A stretch of DNA of 36,110 nt from an uncultured Lachnospiraceae bacterium (GCA_902781655.1 CACZJZ010000035.1:1-36110), one strand, 5' to 3'; counted from the first letter of the stretch, positions 1 to 8,513 are shown. Numbers and translations: made by a program. The notes: generated by a model from the letters alone, not told the origin.

Positions 1-932
1 CAGCCGCCCTTCAGCTTGACCGTCTTTCCATTGATCTGCAGGCCATGGCGCACATCCGCCGTGATCGTCCGGATGCCGGTGAGAACCGAAGTCTCGTCTG
101 AGAACGCCTCGCCCTCCGCCAGCGGAACGACATGCGTGCGGAATTCTCCCACCGCCTCTGCGCGGACACTGAGACGATAAAGAGACGGATGCTCTGCGCT
201 CCACAGCGCCGGTTCATCCAGCGTCAGCGTGTATTTTGCCGTCTCCCGCGCGTGCGGATTCACCTGCACTCTGGTTCTGCGCGAAATCACCTCCCTGCCG
301 CTGCTCTCCTCCGACAAAGCAAACGTCACATCCACAAGGAGATTCCGGTCTGTGTCATTGGCCGCCTCCGCCTGCACCTTCAGGTAAGCCGTCTGCGCGC
401 TGCCATCTGCCCTATACTCGATCCGGTCCGTGTACAGAAACAGCGAATCCTCCACCACGGACAGCTTCGACCCGTGGAGCAGCCAGACACTCCGGAAGAG
501 CCCCGCACCGGAATACCAGCGCGAGTTCGGCTGCATACTCGGATTGACCGTGACACACAGAGCATTCTCCTCCCCGAAATAAAGATACGGCGTGATATCC
601 GCACAGAACGGCGCATATCCGTAATGTTGCAGACAAACCCGGCAGCTGTTCACCTCCACCGTGGCATTCAACATCGCCCCTTCAAAATAAAGAAGGACCC
701 TTTCCCCATCCCACTCCGCAGGAATACGAATCTGCTTCGTGTAATGCGCCACCCCGGCATTATAGAATCCGCTGGCTGTTCCCGCCGGCGCGTTCCGATC
801 CACCTCCGACGCGATCATATAATCATGCGGCAGATCAACCGCCTGCCCATCCGCTCCCGGCACCAGCCCCTCATAAGGACTACATGCCCCCAGCCTGAAT
901 TCCCAGCCCCTGTCCAGATTTTCTCTCTTCAT
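1..932 (-). CDS. Glycoside hydrolase family 2 (beta-galactosidase/beta-glucuronidase-like), N-terminal part, runs off the window
   Basis: The reading frame starts at an ATG at 932, preceded by a GGAGGAAGG ribosome binding site, and is open to the window edge (310 complete codons). The translation begins MKRENLDRGWEFRLG and contains the GH2 sugar-binding jelly-roll features LPHDYM, a GAMLNATVEVN strand and the NPSMQPNSRWYSGAGLFRSV segment, which is typical of GH2 beta-galactosidases. An immunoglobulin-like domain follows, and at the edge the frame reads GLQINGKTVKLKGG, the usual entry to the GH2 catalytic barrel. The barrel and its two catalytic glutamates lie outside the window, so substrate specificity cannot be read. 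No signal peptide is visible, so the enzyme is probably cytoplasmic. The gene diverges from the GntR operon. A large inverted repeat lies directly upstream, probably in its 5' leader. Confidence 0.9.
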   Translation of the reverse strand, partial: MKRENLDRGWEFRLGACSPYEGLVPGADGQAVDLPHDYMIASEVDRNAPAGTASGFYNAGVAHYTKQIRIPAEWDGERVLLYFEGAMLNATVEVNSCRVCLQHYGYAPFCADITPYLYFGEENALCVTVNPSMQPNSRWYSGAGLFRSVWLLHGSKLSVVEDSLFLYTDRIEYRADGSAQTAYLKVQAEAANDTDRNLLVDVTFALSEESSGREVISRRTRVQVNPHARETAKYTLTLDEPALWSAEHPSLYRLSVRAEAVGEFRTHVVPLAEGEAFSDETSVLTGIRTITADVRHGLQINGKTVKLKGG

Positions 933-950
933 ACCCTTCCTCCCGTTATT

Positions 951-1019
951 TTGTCCCTGACGAGTTTAGCTTGTTCGGGGCAATAATTGTCCCGAACAAG
1001 CTAAACTCGTCAGGGACAA
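951..1019. repeat. Inverted dimer of a dispersed palindromic intergenic repeat (29-bp perfect stem)
   Basis: Bases 951-979 and 991-1019 are perfect reverse complements over 29 bp, separated by 11 bases. Each arm is itself a version of the repeat unit: TTGTCCC, then a core resembling ACGAGTTTAGCTTGTTC, then GGG(G/A)CAA. Other copies lie at 3210-3248, 11598-11625 and 23100-23125. There is no T-run on either side, so a simple terminator is unlikely. It sits between the divergent GH2 and GntR genes. Confidence 0.9.
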
Positions 1020-1112
1020 TTTCCCGGAACAACCTTATCTGGATTATCATAACGCATTATCCCGCGAGACTCCATGCCTGGATTTGCCACAATCCCTCTG
1101 CCATCTTTCGTA

Positions 1113-1161
1113 TTGACATCTCTGTGTTTTAGTGTACTATGTTATTAGTTCACTAGTTCAC
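1113..1161 (+). promoter_or_regulatory. Promoter and probable GntR operator of the YtrA-type operon
   Basis: A -35 box TTGACA (1113-1118) and a -10 box TACTAT (1135-1140) are 16 bases apart. The -10 lies inside an imperfect inverted repeat, AGTGTACTA (1131-1139) and TAGTTCACT (1146-1154), with a 6-base spacer. The octamer TAGTTCAC is immediately repeated in tandem (1146-1153 and 1154-1161). The position suits autorepression by the downstream GntR protein, as is usual for YtrA-type regulators. Binding itself is inferred. Confidence 0.7.
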
Positions 1162-1177
1162 AAAGAAAGGAGCTGCG

Positions 1178-1567
1178 ATGCAATTTGACAATTCTCTGCC
1201 CATCTATCAACAGGTGGTGACAGCGATCAAAAAGGAAATCGCCGCCGGCAGAATCACTCCGGGTGAAAAGCTTCCGTCCTGCCGCGATCTCGCGTTGCAG
1301 TATCGGATCAATCCGAATACCGCCGCGCGTGTTTATCAGGTGCTGGAAGCAGACCATGTGGCCGAGACACGGCGGGGCACCGGCACATATGTGCGGGAGG
1401 ATCCGTCCCTCCTGTCCGTCATGCGGAAAGAAATGGCTGACGGATATACCCGGTCCTATATTAGAGATATGGCCGATCTCGGTTACCACAAGGACGAGGT
1501 CCTGCGCTATCTCGAAGACTGGAACGTCCCCGAATCGGAGCCGTCGGATCTGCCGGAAAGGACATGA
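1178..1567 (+). CDS. GntR-family transcriptional regulator, YtrA subfamily
   Basis: This 129-residue protein starts at an ATG behind the strong site AAAGGAG. Residues about 5-72 form a GntR winged helix-turn-helix: NSLPIYQQVV, GEKLPSCRDLA, NPNTAARVYQ and the wing TRRGTGTYV. The remaining ~55 residues are a short helical tail, which marks the YtrA subfamily rather than the FadR, HutC or MocR subfamilies that carry large effector domains. YtrA-type proteins normally repress the ABC transporter operon they head, and the ATPase and permease genes follow on the same strand. Palindromic and tandem sites overlap its promoter. The effector is unknown; relatives often respond to cell-envelope stress or antimicrobial peptides. 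Confidence 0.9.
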   Translation: MQFDNSLPIYQQVVTAIKKEIAAGRITPGEKLPSCRDLALQYRINPNTAARVYQVLEADHVAETRRGTGTYVREDPSLLSVMRKEMADGYTRSYIRDMADLGYHKDEVLRYLEDWNVPESEPSDLPERT

Positions 1568-1737
1568 GGTCTGCCTTCCAATGACGGAGCCCCTCTCAAT
1601 CCATCTTGAGGAGTCCCCGGCAGCCCACCCGGCAATCTTCATCTCCTGCCGCGCCTGCTGCGGCGCCACCTGTAAAACCGACCTCTGCAAAGAAAATAGA
1701 AAAGGAATAAGAAAAACAGAAAAGAAAGGAACAAATC

Positions 1738-2424
1738 ATGCTGGAAACCAAGAATCTGGTCAAAAAATACGGCGGCAAAACTGCCCTGAACGATATTTCA
1801 TTCCCAATCGAGCAGGGTAAGACCTACCTGCTCCTCGGTCCCAACGGGAGCGGCAAGACCACCTGGATGAAAACTGCCGCCTCCCTCTCCAAGCCGACCT
1901 CCGGCTCCGTCTTGTGGAACGGCACGCCCGTCGGCGTGGAAAGCAGAAAGGAAATCTCTTATATGCCCACGGAATCCTTCTTCTATCCCTGGATGATTGT
2001 GGCGGACGTCGGGGATTACTGTACGGATTTCTTCGAGGATTTTGACCTCGACCAGTTCCGCGATCTCATCCGGGACATGGAGCTTCCCGCTGACGCGAAG
2101 GTAAAGTCGCTCAGCTCCGGCATGAACGCCAAGCTCCGTCTCGCAGCCGCGATTTCCCGGAAAGCCCGCGTCTACCTGCTTGACGAGCCGCTCAACGGCA
2201 TCGATCTCGTAGCCCGCGACGCCGTCATGAAGGCGGTGATCTCCGTGATGAGTCCGGACACAGCCGTGGTGATTTCCAGCCACCTGGTCGAGGAGGTCGA
2301 ATCCTTTGTCAGCACGGCCATCTTTCTCCGCAATGGAAAGCTGCTGGAGATCACGGATACCGAAGACCTGCGCACCCGCACCGGCAAATCGCTCGCAGAC
2401 CGCTACCGCGAGCTGATGCAATAA
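1738..2424 (+). CDS. ABC transporter ATP-binding protein
   Basis: A 228-residue nucleotide-binding subunit starting behind AAAGGA. Visible motifs are Walker A GPNGSGKT (residues 34-41), ABC signature LSSGM (125-129), Walker B VYLLDE (145-150) and the switch histidine in SSH (182). The position normally held by the Q-loop glutamine reads YMPTES, a variation common in exporters of the CcmA/YtrB kind. It would couple ATP hydrolysis to the membrane protein encoded 23 bases downstream. The 170 bases between gntR and this gene hold no convincing gene. The transported compound is unknown; with a YtrA regulator, export or envelope-stress detoxification is the likely theme. Confidence 0.92.
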   Translation: MLETKNLVKKYGGKTALNDISFPIEQGKTYLLLGPNGSGKTTWMKTAASLSKPTSGSVLWNGTPVGVESRKEISYMPTESFFYPWMIVADVGDYCTDFFEDFDLDQFRDLIRDMELPADAKVKSLSSGMNAKLRLAAAISRKARVYLLDEPLNGIDLVARDAVMKAVISVMSPDTAVVISSHLVEEVESFVSTAIFLRNGKLLEITDTEDLRTRTGKSLADRYRELMQ

Positions 2425-2447
2425 TTTAAGAAAGGTTTGAACTAATC

Positions 2448-3194
2448 ATGAGCAAATTATTAAAGTACGAATTCAAAAAATCCAAAAACGTCACCCTGGC
2501 CATTCTCCTCATCACCGCCATCGGAGAAGCCCTGTTCCTTGCCGGCAGCCTCGCGAAATCCGGATCCCTGCTTGCCTCCGGCGCCCTGATTCTCTCCTTC
2601 GCCGCCACCTTCGGCATTTTCATCATGGCAGTGCTCAGCATCGATATCCTGCACCGGGAACTCAACACCAACCAGAGCTATATGCTCTTCCTCACGCCAA
2701 GAAATTCCTATCAGATTCTTGGAAGCAAAATTCTCTCGAGCGCGATCTCCCTTTCTCTCATGACCGTGCTCTTCGCCGTCCTCGCCACCCTGGACCTGCT
2801 CCTGATCGGCATCCGCGAGGTCGGTATGCCCGCCCTTGCCGACGGAATCAGACGCGCCCTTGGCGACACCTACCTGTACATGCCGGCCGGCCTCATCAGG
2901 ACCATCGCCACAGGCGCTGCAATCAGCTATGGTGCATGGCTCTTTCTCATCGTCACCGCCTATTTTGCGGATATCCTGCAGGCGACCGTGCTGCGCAGCA
3001 AAAAAGGCGCGGGTTGGATCAGCTTCCTCCTCTTCCTTGTCCTGGCTGGCGCCGTCGTCTTCCTGCAGAACAAACTCGCCCCTCTCGCGCCTCCTGTTGC
3101 AGAAACGGCCGTGCGCTCCTGTGTCTTTGCCGCTTTCATCGTCCTCTTCTTCTGCCTCGGCGGATGGATCATGGAACGCAGACTGAGCGTCTGA
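2448..3194 (+). CDS. ABC-2-type transporter permease subunit
   Basis: A 248-residue membrane protein with about six hydrophobic segments, at roughly residues 15-35, 43-66, 95-120, 150-175, 187-208 and 222-240. The N-terminus MSKLLKYEFKKS and the motif HRELNTNQSYMLFLTP are typical of ABC-2 permeases, in which an amphipathic N-terminus precedes the first membrane span and the first loop contacts the ATPase. It is the third gene of the gntR-ATPase-permease unit. The stem-loop at 3210-3248 follows directly and probably ends the transcript. I see no homology that identifies the substrate. Confidence 0.85.
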   Translation: MSKLLKYEFKKSKNVTLAILLITAIGEALFLAGSLAKSGSLLASGALILSFAATFGIFIMAVLSIDILHRELNTNQSYMLFLTPRNSYQILGSKILSSAISLSLMTVLFAVLATLDLLLIGIREVGMPALADGIRRALGDTYLYMPAGLIRTIATGAAISYGAWLFLIVTAYFADILQATVLRSKKGAGWISFLLFLVLAGAVVFLQNKLAPLAPPVAETAVRSCVFAAFIVLFFCLGGWIMERRLSV

Positions 3195-3209
3195 CACATC
3201 TCTGCCACG

Positions 3210-3248
3210 AAATTGTCCCGTACAAGTTTAGCTTGTACGGGACAATTT
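3210..3248. repeat. Single copy of the dispersed palindromic repeat, probably acting as a bidirectional terminator
   Basis: Perfect 17-bp arms (3210-3226 and 3232-3248) flank the loop TTTAG. The unit reads TTGTCCCGTACAAG-TTTAG-CTTGTACGGGACAA, flanked by AAA on one side and TTT on the other. It lies between the 3' ends of convergent genes (permease ending at 3194, GH31 ending at 3291), with T-rich sequence on both exits. It is the best-formed single copy of the family found at 951, 11598 and 23100. Confidence 0.8.
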
Positions 3249-3290
3249 TCGTAAATTTTCGTTTGCTGCACCATCCGCCAGCCTCTTGTA

Positions 3291-5267
3291 TCAGGATAAG
3301 GGAATCGTCGAAACTCCATCATCATTATACATCTCATAATCCTCTGGAGCTGCGTCGTAGGCAAAATAAGAAAGCTTGCTATAGTCAATCTGTTCCACAT
3401 CCTGTGCCGGCTGTGCAAGAGGCAGAACATGTCCCTTTCTCAGGAACATAACGGTCTCATTGAGCGCTACAGGAATATAATGATCCCCAGCTGGCAGAAT
3501 TTCTTCCTCATAGTCCTCGCAGGAGCGAAACCGGATCAGCTTCATGTCCTCTGGAAGGTATACTGATCGTCCGTCTGCGTTCTGCTGATAGACTGGCGCA
3601 AGCATAATGCTCTCTCCAACGATAAGTTGATCCTCCACATGTTCTGCTCTTTCATCCCCAGGGTAAACAAAGGACAAAGGCATCATATACATTCCGCCGG
3701 ACAGCGCAGCCTTCATAAACTCGCTGTAAATGTATGGAATAAGCGCATAGCGCAGGTTCACAAGATTTCGGAACCATTCGACATGTTCAAACCGATACAA
3801 CTCCTGTCGGCGCGTTCCCTCAGCAGAGTGGTTCCGATACAGAGGAGTCATGATTGCCATTTCAAGCCAGCGAAGCATCAAATCCTCGGTACAATCCGCT
3901 CCGAAGCCGCCGATGTCAGATCCTGAATACAGAAATCCGCACATGTTTAAACCCGGCATCTGCTGAAAACTAAGAAGCAGATGACTCCACCAGGACTTGT
4001 TATCGCCGGTCCATACACCGCCGTACCGGTGCATTCCAATATAGGAGGCTCTGGAAAACATCAGGATCCGTTTGTCAGGAGAGTACCGCCGGAACGCTTC
4101 TCCCGCTGCCCTTGTCATGTAGTAACCATAGAGGTTATGTACTTTATCGTGGCGAACGAGCTGTCCATGGTAGCGGTGATAGAACCGCCGATAGTCTTCG
4201 GGGTTGTTATCAATTTTTCCTACGAGGTCCTTGAAGGCAAAAAAAGAACGAATATCGAGATTCTGGTCCCTATACAAATTGATCTTCCGGAAAACCTCTT
4301 TCAGATGGTCCTCCGTATAAAAGATGGCGGGCTCGTTCATATCATTCCAAAATCCATCCACGCCCTGCGAGAGCAGCCACTTGTACTTACTGCCAAACCA
4401 CTCCCTCGCTTTTTCATCCAGGAAGTCCGGAAACTGCACTCTTCCAGGCCAGACCGCCGCAACCAGGTTTTCTCCATCTGCTTTTTTACAGAAGTACTGT
4501 TTTTCAACACCCTCCTCATAGACATCATACCCTTTTTCGATCTTGACTCCGGCATCAATAATCGGGACAAGATGGATTCCCTGCTCCTTCATCTGCCTCG
4601 TAAATTGATCGAAGTTTGGGAATGTTTTGGTATTGATCGTGAAGTCCTTGTAATGGTCCATGTAATCAATATCAAGGTATACGCTGTCAATCGGGATCTT
4701 CGCATCGCGATATGACTGAACGACCTCCCGGACCTCCTGCTCATCCCTGTAGCTCCACCGGCTCTGTCCGTAGCCAAACGCCCATTTGGGTGGAATATAA
4801 CTGCTCCCGATCAGATTATGGAAGCTTCGTATTATTTCTGCAGGATTCTCCCCCTCAATCGTATAGATATTTGCATCAAAATCCTCAAACCGGATTTTTA
4901 TCTGATCCATTTTGGAATATCCGATGTCAAACGACACCTTCCCCGGCGTGTCCACGAACATTCCATAGCTGTGCTTCCTGGAAAAAATGAGAAAGAAATT
5001 CTGGGAGGCATAAAGCGAATGCTTATCTTCCGTATGATTGGGATCATCACTATTGTTGCTCTCGTAGATCCATCCGCGCTTATTCATTCCACGGACAGAC
5101 TCTCCCAGTCCATATACGATCTCATCCTCCGTGAGATCTCTGCACAGCGTCCCCCGCGCATCGTCCTGTCTCCATCCCGGAATACTGTTCCCCTCAACCG
5201 GAATCTCTCTGATCACTGCCTCGGTCTCGATCGGCGTTCCAAACCGAAAGTGCTTTACTGTTGTCAT
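3291..5267 (-). CDS. Glycoside hydrolase family 31 (alpha-glucosidase-like)
   Basis: A 658-residue cytoplasmic enzyme without a signal peptide. The family 31 barrel shows the nucleophile motif FWNDMNEP (Asp about 309), the acid/base motif GVWTGDNKS (Asp about 422), and YLDIDYM and GADCTEDL elsewhere in the barrel. WxDMNEP is the motif of the alpha-glucosidase/isomaltase branch, so alpha-linked glucose oligomers are the likely substrate; linkage cannot be read. The ATG overlaps the permease stop by four bases (ATGA), which indicates translational coupling. It is the last gene of the lacI-GH31-ABC operon. Residues after about 580 form the usual C-terminal beta-sandwich domains. Confidence 0.93.
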   Translation of the reverse strand: MTTVKHFRFGTPIETEAVIREIPVEGNSIPGWRQDDARGTLCRDLTEDEIVYGLGESVRGMNKRGWIYESNNSDDPNHTEDKHSLYASQNFFLIFSRKHSYGMFVDTPGKVSFDIGYSKMDQIKIRFEDFDANIYTIEGENPAEIIRSFHNLIGSSYIPPKWAFGYGQSRWSYRDEQEVREVVQSYRDAKIPIDSVYLDIDYMDHYKDFTINTKTFPNFDQFTRQMKEQGIHLVPIIDAGVKIEKGYDVYEEGVEKQYFCKKADGENLVAAVWPGRVQFPDFLDEKAREWFGSKYKWLLSQGVDGFWNDMNEPAIFYTEDHLKEVFRKINLYRDQNLDIRSFFAFKDLVGKIDNNPEDYRRFYHRYHGQLVRHDKVHNLYGYYMTRAAGEAFRRYSPDKRILMFSRASYIGMHRYGGVWTGDNKSWWSHLLLSFQQMPGLNMCGFLYSGSDIGGFGADCTEDLMLRWLEMAIMTPLYRNHSAEGTRRQELYRFEHVEWFRNLVNLRYALIPYIYSEFMKAALSGGMYMMPLSFVYPGDERAEHVEDQLIVGESIMLAPVYQQNADGRSVYLPEDMKLIRFRSCEDYEEEILPAGDHYIPVALNETVMFLRKGHVLPLAQPAQDVEQIDYSKLSYFAYDAAPEDYEMYNDDGVSTIPLS

Positions 5268-6097
5268 CCCTTTACTCCACCTGCTGTAATCCCCTGCTTC
5301 ATCTGCGTCTGGGCAATAATATATACGACAATGATGGGAACCATAGAGATCAGACAGCCTGCCATCAGCACGTTGTATTCTGTCCCATACTGCCCATTCA
5401 GTGTATTCAGGGCCAATGTCAATGTCATTTTAGTTTTATCAGACAGCATGACCAGTGGCCACAGATAATCGTTCCAGGCTCCCATGAAGGTAGTGACCAC
5501 AAGCGTTGCCAGCACCGGTTTTTCCATCGGCATGATGACTCTGAAATAAATCGTCCAGAGCGAGGCTCCATCAATCTTGGCTGCTTCCATAAAGTCATCC
5601 GGCAGAGATCTGAGATTCTGCACCAGCAGGAAAATGCTGAACGCCGAGAAAATGCTTGGCGAGATCACACTGGTATAAGTATTCGTCAGATTTAATCTGC
5701 TCATAATGATGAACAGCGGGATCAGCGTGATCTGCGTCGGAATCATCATGGACATCAGATACATTCTGAAGAAGGCTCCTGCCCCTTTGAATCGAATCTT
5801 CGCAATCGCAAATGCAGCCATCGAAGAGGACAACACGGTAATCACCGTGAAGGTGATACTTACAAACAGACTGTTCAGAATCGCTTTTCCAAACGGAAAC
5901 AGAGAAAAGACCTTCCGGTACGACTGCAGGGTCGGATGGTGCGGGATCCACTGGATCGGCAGAGCCATCAGCGCCCCCTTCGATTTCAATGAGGTAATAA
6001 TCATCCAGTAAAATGGGACGACAACAATCACTGCAAGTGCAACTGATACTACGTAAAATAATATATTCGACAACAGGCTGCTGCGTTTACGCCTCAT
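5264..6097 (-). CDS. Carbohydrate ABC transporter permease, MalG/MsmG type
   Basis: A 277-residue CUT1-family inner-membrane permease with six predicted spans. The EAA loop that contacts the ATPase reads MEAAKIDGASLWTIYFRVIMP and lies about 95 residues from the C-terminus, as expected. The N-terminus MRRKRSS is followed directly by the first span. The gene overlaps the upstream permease by 11 bases and the downstream GH31 gene by 4. With its partner it forms the channel fed by the lipoprotein encoded at 7068-8414. No ATPase gene lies in this operon, so a shared MsmK/MalK-type ATPase encoded elsewhere is expected. Confidence 0.93.
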   Translation of the reverse strand: MRRKRSSLLSNILFYVVSVALAVIVVVPFYWMIITSLKSKGALMALPIQWIPHHPTLQSYRKVFSLFPFGKAILNSLFVSITFTVITVLSSSMAAFAIAKIRFKGAGAFFRMYLMSMMIPTQITLIPLFIIMSRLNLTNTYTSVISPSIFSAFSIFLLVQNLRSLPDDFMEAAKIDGASLWTIYFRVIMPMEKPVLATLVVTTFMGAWNDYLWPLVMLSDKTKMTLTLALNTLNGQYGTEYNVLMAGCLISMVPIIVVYIIAQTQMKQGITAGGVKG

Positions 6098-6995
6098 AGT
6101 GTACCCACGCTTTCTGCGCCTTGAGTTGTACCATCGTCAGCACCAGGATGATCAGGAATAACAGCCAGGAAAACGCAGCTGCGTATCCCATCTTGAAATA
6201 GCTAAAGGCATAGGTGTAAATCCGTTCCACCGGCACCTGCGTAGCCCCATTCGGTCCGCCTTCCGTCATAATCTGCACTTGCGGAAAGAGCTGAAATGCA
6301 TTAATCAGCGACATGATCAGGCAATAGAACAGGGTAGGTGATAACAGAGGGATTGTGATTCTGGTCAGCGTCACCCACTTCCCAGCCCCATCAATCTGCG
6401 CCGCTTCATAATAGCCCGTGTCAATTGTCCTGAGCCCGCCGAAGATATACAGTCCGTAGAACCCCATATCCTTCCATACGGAGGCGAGCACAATGCCCGG
6501 CATAGCCCAATACTTGTTGGTAAGCCAATCAGGCCCCTGAATTCCAAAGATCGAAAGGATGGAATTGAACACACCGTACTGGGAAGACAGTACCCACTTC
6601 CAGATCAAACTGGCAGCCACCCAGGAGGTGAGGACCGGAATGTAGTACAGGATGCGATAAAGTCCCGAAAGCTTCTTGCCACTGTTCAGGAGCAGTGCAA
6701 CCATCATTGAGAAAAAGAAGGAGATCGGAAGGTACAGGGCAACGAAGTACATAACATGTCCTACTGCCGACCAAAATTCTCCCTGCGAGAGAAGCCTCTT
6801 ATAGTTCTCCAGCCCGATGAACTGCCTTGACACCATAGAAAATGAGAACTTTCCCAGCCCGCTCCAGTCTGTGAAACTGAGCGCAATGGCAATCACCATA
6901 GGCAGAAGGCTGAACAGAACCATCCCGACCAGGCTCGGAAGCATAAATGGAATGGCCTGTATGATCTTTTTTCGTTCTTTATTCTTCATTGCCAT
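6087..6995 (-). CDS. Carbohydrate ABC transporter permease, MalF/MsmF type
   Basis: A 302-residue CUT1 permease with six membrane spans. The EAA motif reads YEAAQIDGAGKWVTLTRITIP. I chose the ATG at 6995 (MAMKNKERKK) because GGGATGG lies six bases upstream; a longer frame to 7055 would run through the stem-loop at 7020-7052. The basic N-terminus followed by PFMLPSLVGMVLF is typical of MalF/MsmF-type proteins. It pairs with the permease encoded at 5264-6097. A strong hairpin separates it from the binding-protein gene, so it may be expressed at a lower level than the lipoprotein. Confidence 0.92.
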   Translation of the reverse strand: MAMKNKERKKIIQAIPFMLPSLVGMVLFSLLPMVIAIALSFTDWSGLGKFSFSMVSRQFIGLENYKRLLSQGEFWSAVGHVMYFVALYLPISFFFSMMVALLLNSGKKLSGLYRILYYIPVLTSWVAASLIWKWVLSSQYGVFNSILSIFGIQGPDWLTNKYWAMPGIVLASVWKDMGFYGLYIFGGLRTIDTGYYEAAQIDGAGKWVTLTRITIPLLSPTLFYCLIMSLINAFQLFPQVQIMTEGGPNGATQVPVERIYTYAFSYFKMGYAAAFSWLLFLIILVLTMVQLKAQKAWVHYEA

Positions 6996-7019
6996 CGATA
7001 TCCATCCCAACCGGCAGTA

Positions 7020-7052
7020 GCGGCGGGCAGCAGTATCTCTACTGCCCGCCGC
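7020..7052 (-). promoter_or_regulatory. Intercistronic stem-loop between binding-protein and permease genes
   Basis: GC-rich arms 7020-7035 and 7040-7052 pair over 13 bp with a three-base bulge and a four-base loop. No T-run follows on the minus strand, so it is not a standard terminator. In sugar ABC operons such a hairpin after the binding-protein gene usually protects that part of the message from decay or lowers read-through into the permease genes, giving more binding protein than channel. That role is inferred. Confidence 0.65.
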
Positions 7053-7067
7053 CATGGAAGCTGGTTC

Positions 7068-8414
7068 TCATTTGAGCTTGATTGCCGCTTCACACTGGCT
7101 CTGCGCATCATCTAGTGCTTCTTTGGCGGTGCACTCTCCTTTGGCCGCCTTGGAGATGCAGTCTGTTATGATATCCGACATCTGCTGATAATCATTGATG
7201 ATCGGTGGCAGGACAATATCATTCAGGGAATCAAATACTGCCTGACGATTTTCCGGAGGAGTCTGCTCCAGGTAGCTGGAAAGTTTGCTGGTATCATCCA
7301 GCGCCGGCAGATCCCAGCCTGCATCGAGACGGATCTGCGCCGCATCTGAACTGGAAGCAAGCCAGGTGATCCATTTCTGCGCTGCTGCCTTTGCTTCCGC
7401 AGAGGCATCCTTATTAACCACAAGCGCGTTGGCAAAGAAGTGGGTCGCTTTCTGTGTCTCACCGGGTTCCACGCAGATATCCCAGTTGAAATCGCAGGCA
7501 TCCTTGAACGTATTGAAGCACCAGGTCCCTGTCGGAATCATCCCGAGCCTTCCGCTCTCAAAGAGGTCCCAGTCCCCCATTCCGCCCATCTGCTCTTCGG
7601 TCGGCTGCACATTGGTCTTCTGCACCCGGTCCACCATGCTCTGCAGTGCAGTCACATTTTCTTCAGAGTTGATGGTAAACTCCGTCTTGTCCGCATCGAG
7701 AAGGCTTCCGCCATACTGTGCGGCAACCTTGTAAAACTCATTGTACGTCACTGGCTGATAAATCCCGTAAATGTCATCTCCAAGCGCCCGGATCTTCTCC
7801 GCAGCAGCATCCACGTCATCTCTCGTCCAGCTGTCTGACGGATAATCAATGCCCGCCTTATCAAAGAGATCCTTATTATACACGAGCACTACTGTGGAGA
7901 AGTTCTCCGGTAAGCCATACTGGGTCCCATCATACTGAAACGCCTGAAGAGCGGTCTGATTCATGCCTTCGGTATCCGCGCCGGTCAGTTCTTCCAGAAT
8001 CCCCTGTGACGCATAGGTGCCAAAATTCTCGATGTTCATTTCAAGACAATCTGGTCCGGTTCCTCCGGCAATTCTCGTCTGCATGGTAGTGAAGTAGTCG
8101 TCCATCGCGATGGTCTCGATCTTCACCGTAATGTTCGGGTACGCCTTATGGAACGCCTCATACATCTTGTTCAGAGTCTCTTCGTTTCCGCCAGATGCAT
8201 TGAAGTTTGCGTAGGTGATTGTGATCGGAGCGTCTGATTCCGAGTCATTCGACTCCGGGGATGCACTTTCCGCGGATGCACTTTCAGATGTTCCCGTTTG
8301 ATTTTCATTTGCTGTCTGCTCTGTTGCACTCTTATCTTGCGATGACCCGCAGGCCGTCACCCCCGCAGCCAGTACTGCCGCAAGTCCCATCGATACCAAT
8401 CTCTTAACTTTCAT
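7068..8414 (-). CDS. Sugar ABC transporter substrate-binding lipoprotein
   Basis: A 448-residue family 1 extracellular solute-binding protein. The start at 8414 is chosen because GGGAGG lies just upstream. The signal peptide ends in the lipobox GVTAC, with Cys 22 as the lipid anchor. It is followed by a low-complexity linker rich in Ser, Glu and Thr, as is common for Firmicutes lipoproteins. The mature part shows ITITYANFNASGG, KAYPNITVKIETI and a mid-protein GRLGMIPTGTWCFN stretch typical of MalE/MsmE-like proteins. It would sit on the outer face of the membrane and deliver an oligosaccharide to the two permeases encoded downstream. The flanking GH31 genes suggest an alpha-glucoside or alpha-xyloside, but the ligand is inferred. 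Confidence 0.93.
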   Translation of the reverse strand: MKVKRLVSMGLAAVLAAGVTACGSSQDKSATEQTANENQTGTSESASAESASPESNDSESDAPITITYANFNASGGNEETLNKMYEAFHKAYPNITVKIETIAMDDYFTTMQTRIAGGTGPDCLEMNIENFGTYASQGILEELTGADTEGMNQTALQAFQYDGTQYGLPENFSTVVLVYNKDLFDKAGIDYPSDSWTRDDVDAAAEKIRALGDDIYGIYQPVTYNEFYKVAAQYGGSLLDADKTEFTINSEENVTALQSMVDRVQKTNVQPTEEQMGGMGDWDLFESGRLGMIPTGTWCFNTFKDACDFNWDICVEPGETQKATHFFANALVVNKDASAEAKAAAQKWITWLASSSDAAQIRLDAGWDLPALDDTSKLSSYLEQTPPENRQAVFDSLNDIVLPPIINDYQQMSDIITDCISKAAKGECTAKEALDDAQSQCEAAIKLK

Positions 8415-8513
8415 TTTCCCTCCCACATTAAATAATAGTTATTGGTATATTTTTAGGAAAAGACTCATTAAATCTCTTCCCTGTTTCCACTTTTTGTATC
8501 CCCACCCTGAAGA

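Noticed and set aside
132-986. Long plus-strand frame (284 codons) opposite the start of the GH2 gene
   Set aside because: It is Arg/Pro-rich, lacks a ribosome binding site and lies antisense to a clear GH2 coding region; it is a compositional shadow.
951-1019. Interpretation of the long hairpin as an intrinsic terminator
   Set aside because: It lies between divergent gene starts and neither side has a T-run.
1580-1820. Cysteine-rich reading frame between the GntR and ABC-ATPase genes (ISCRACCGATCKTDLC)
   Set aside because: It runs into the ATPase gene in the wrong frame and has no good ribosome binding site. The cysteines probably come from GC-rich noncoding DNA.
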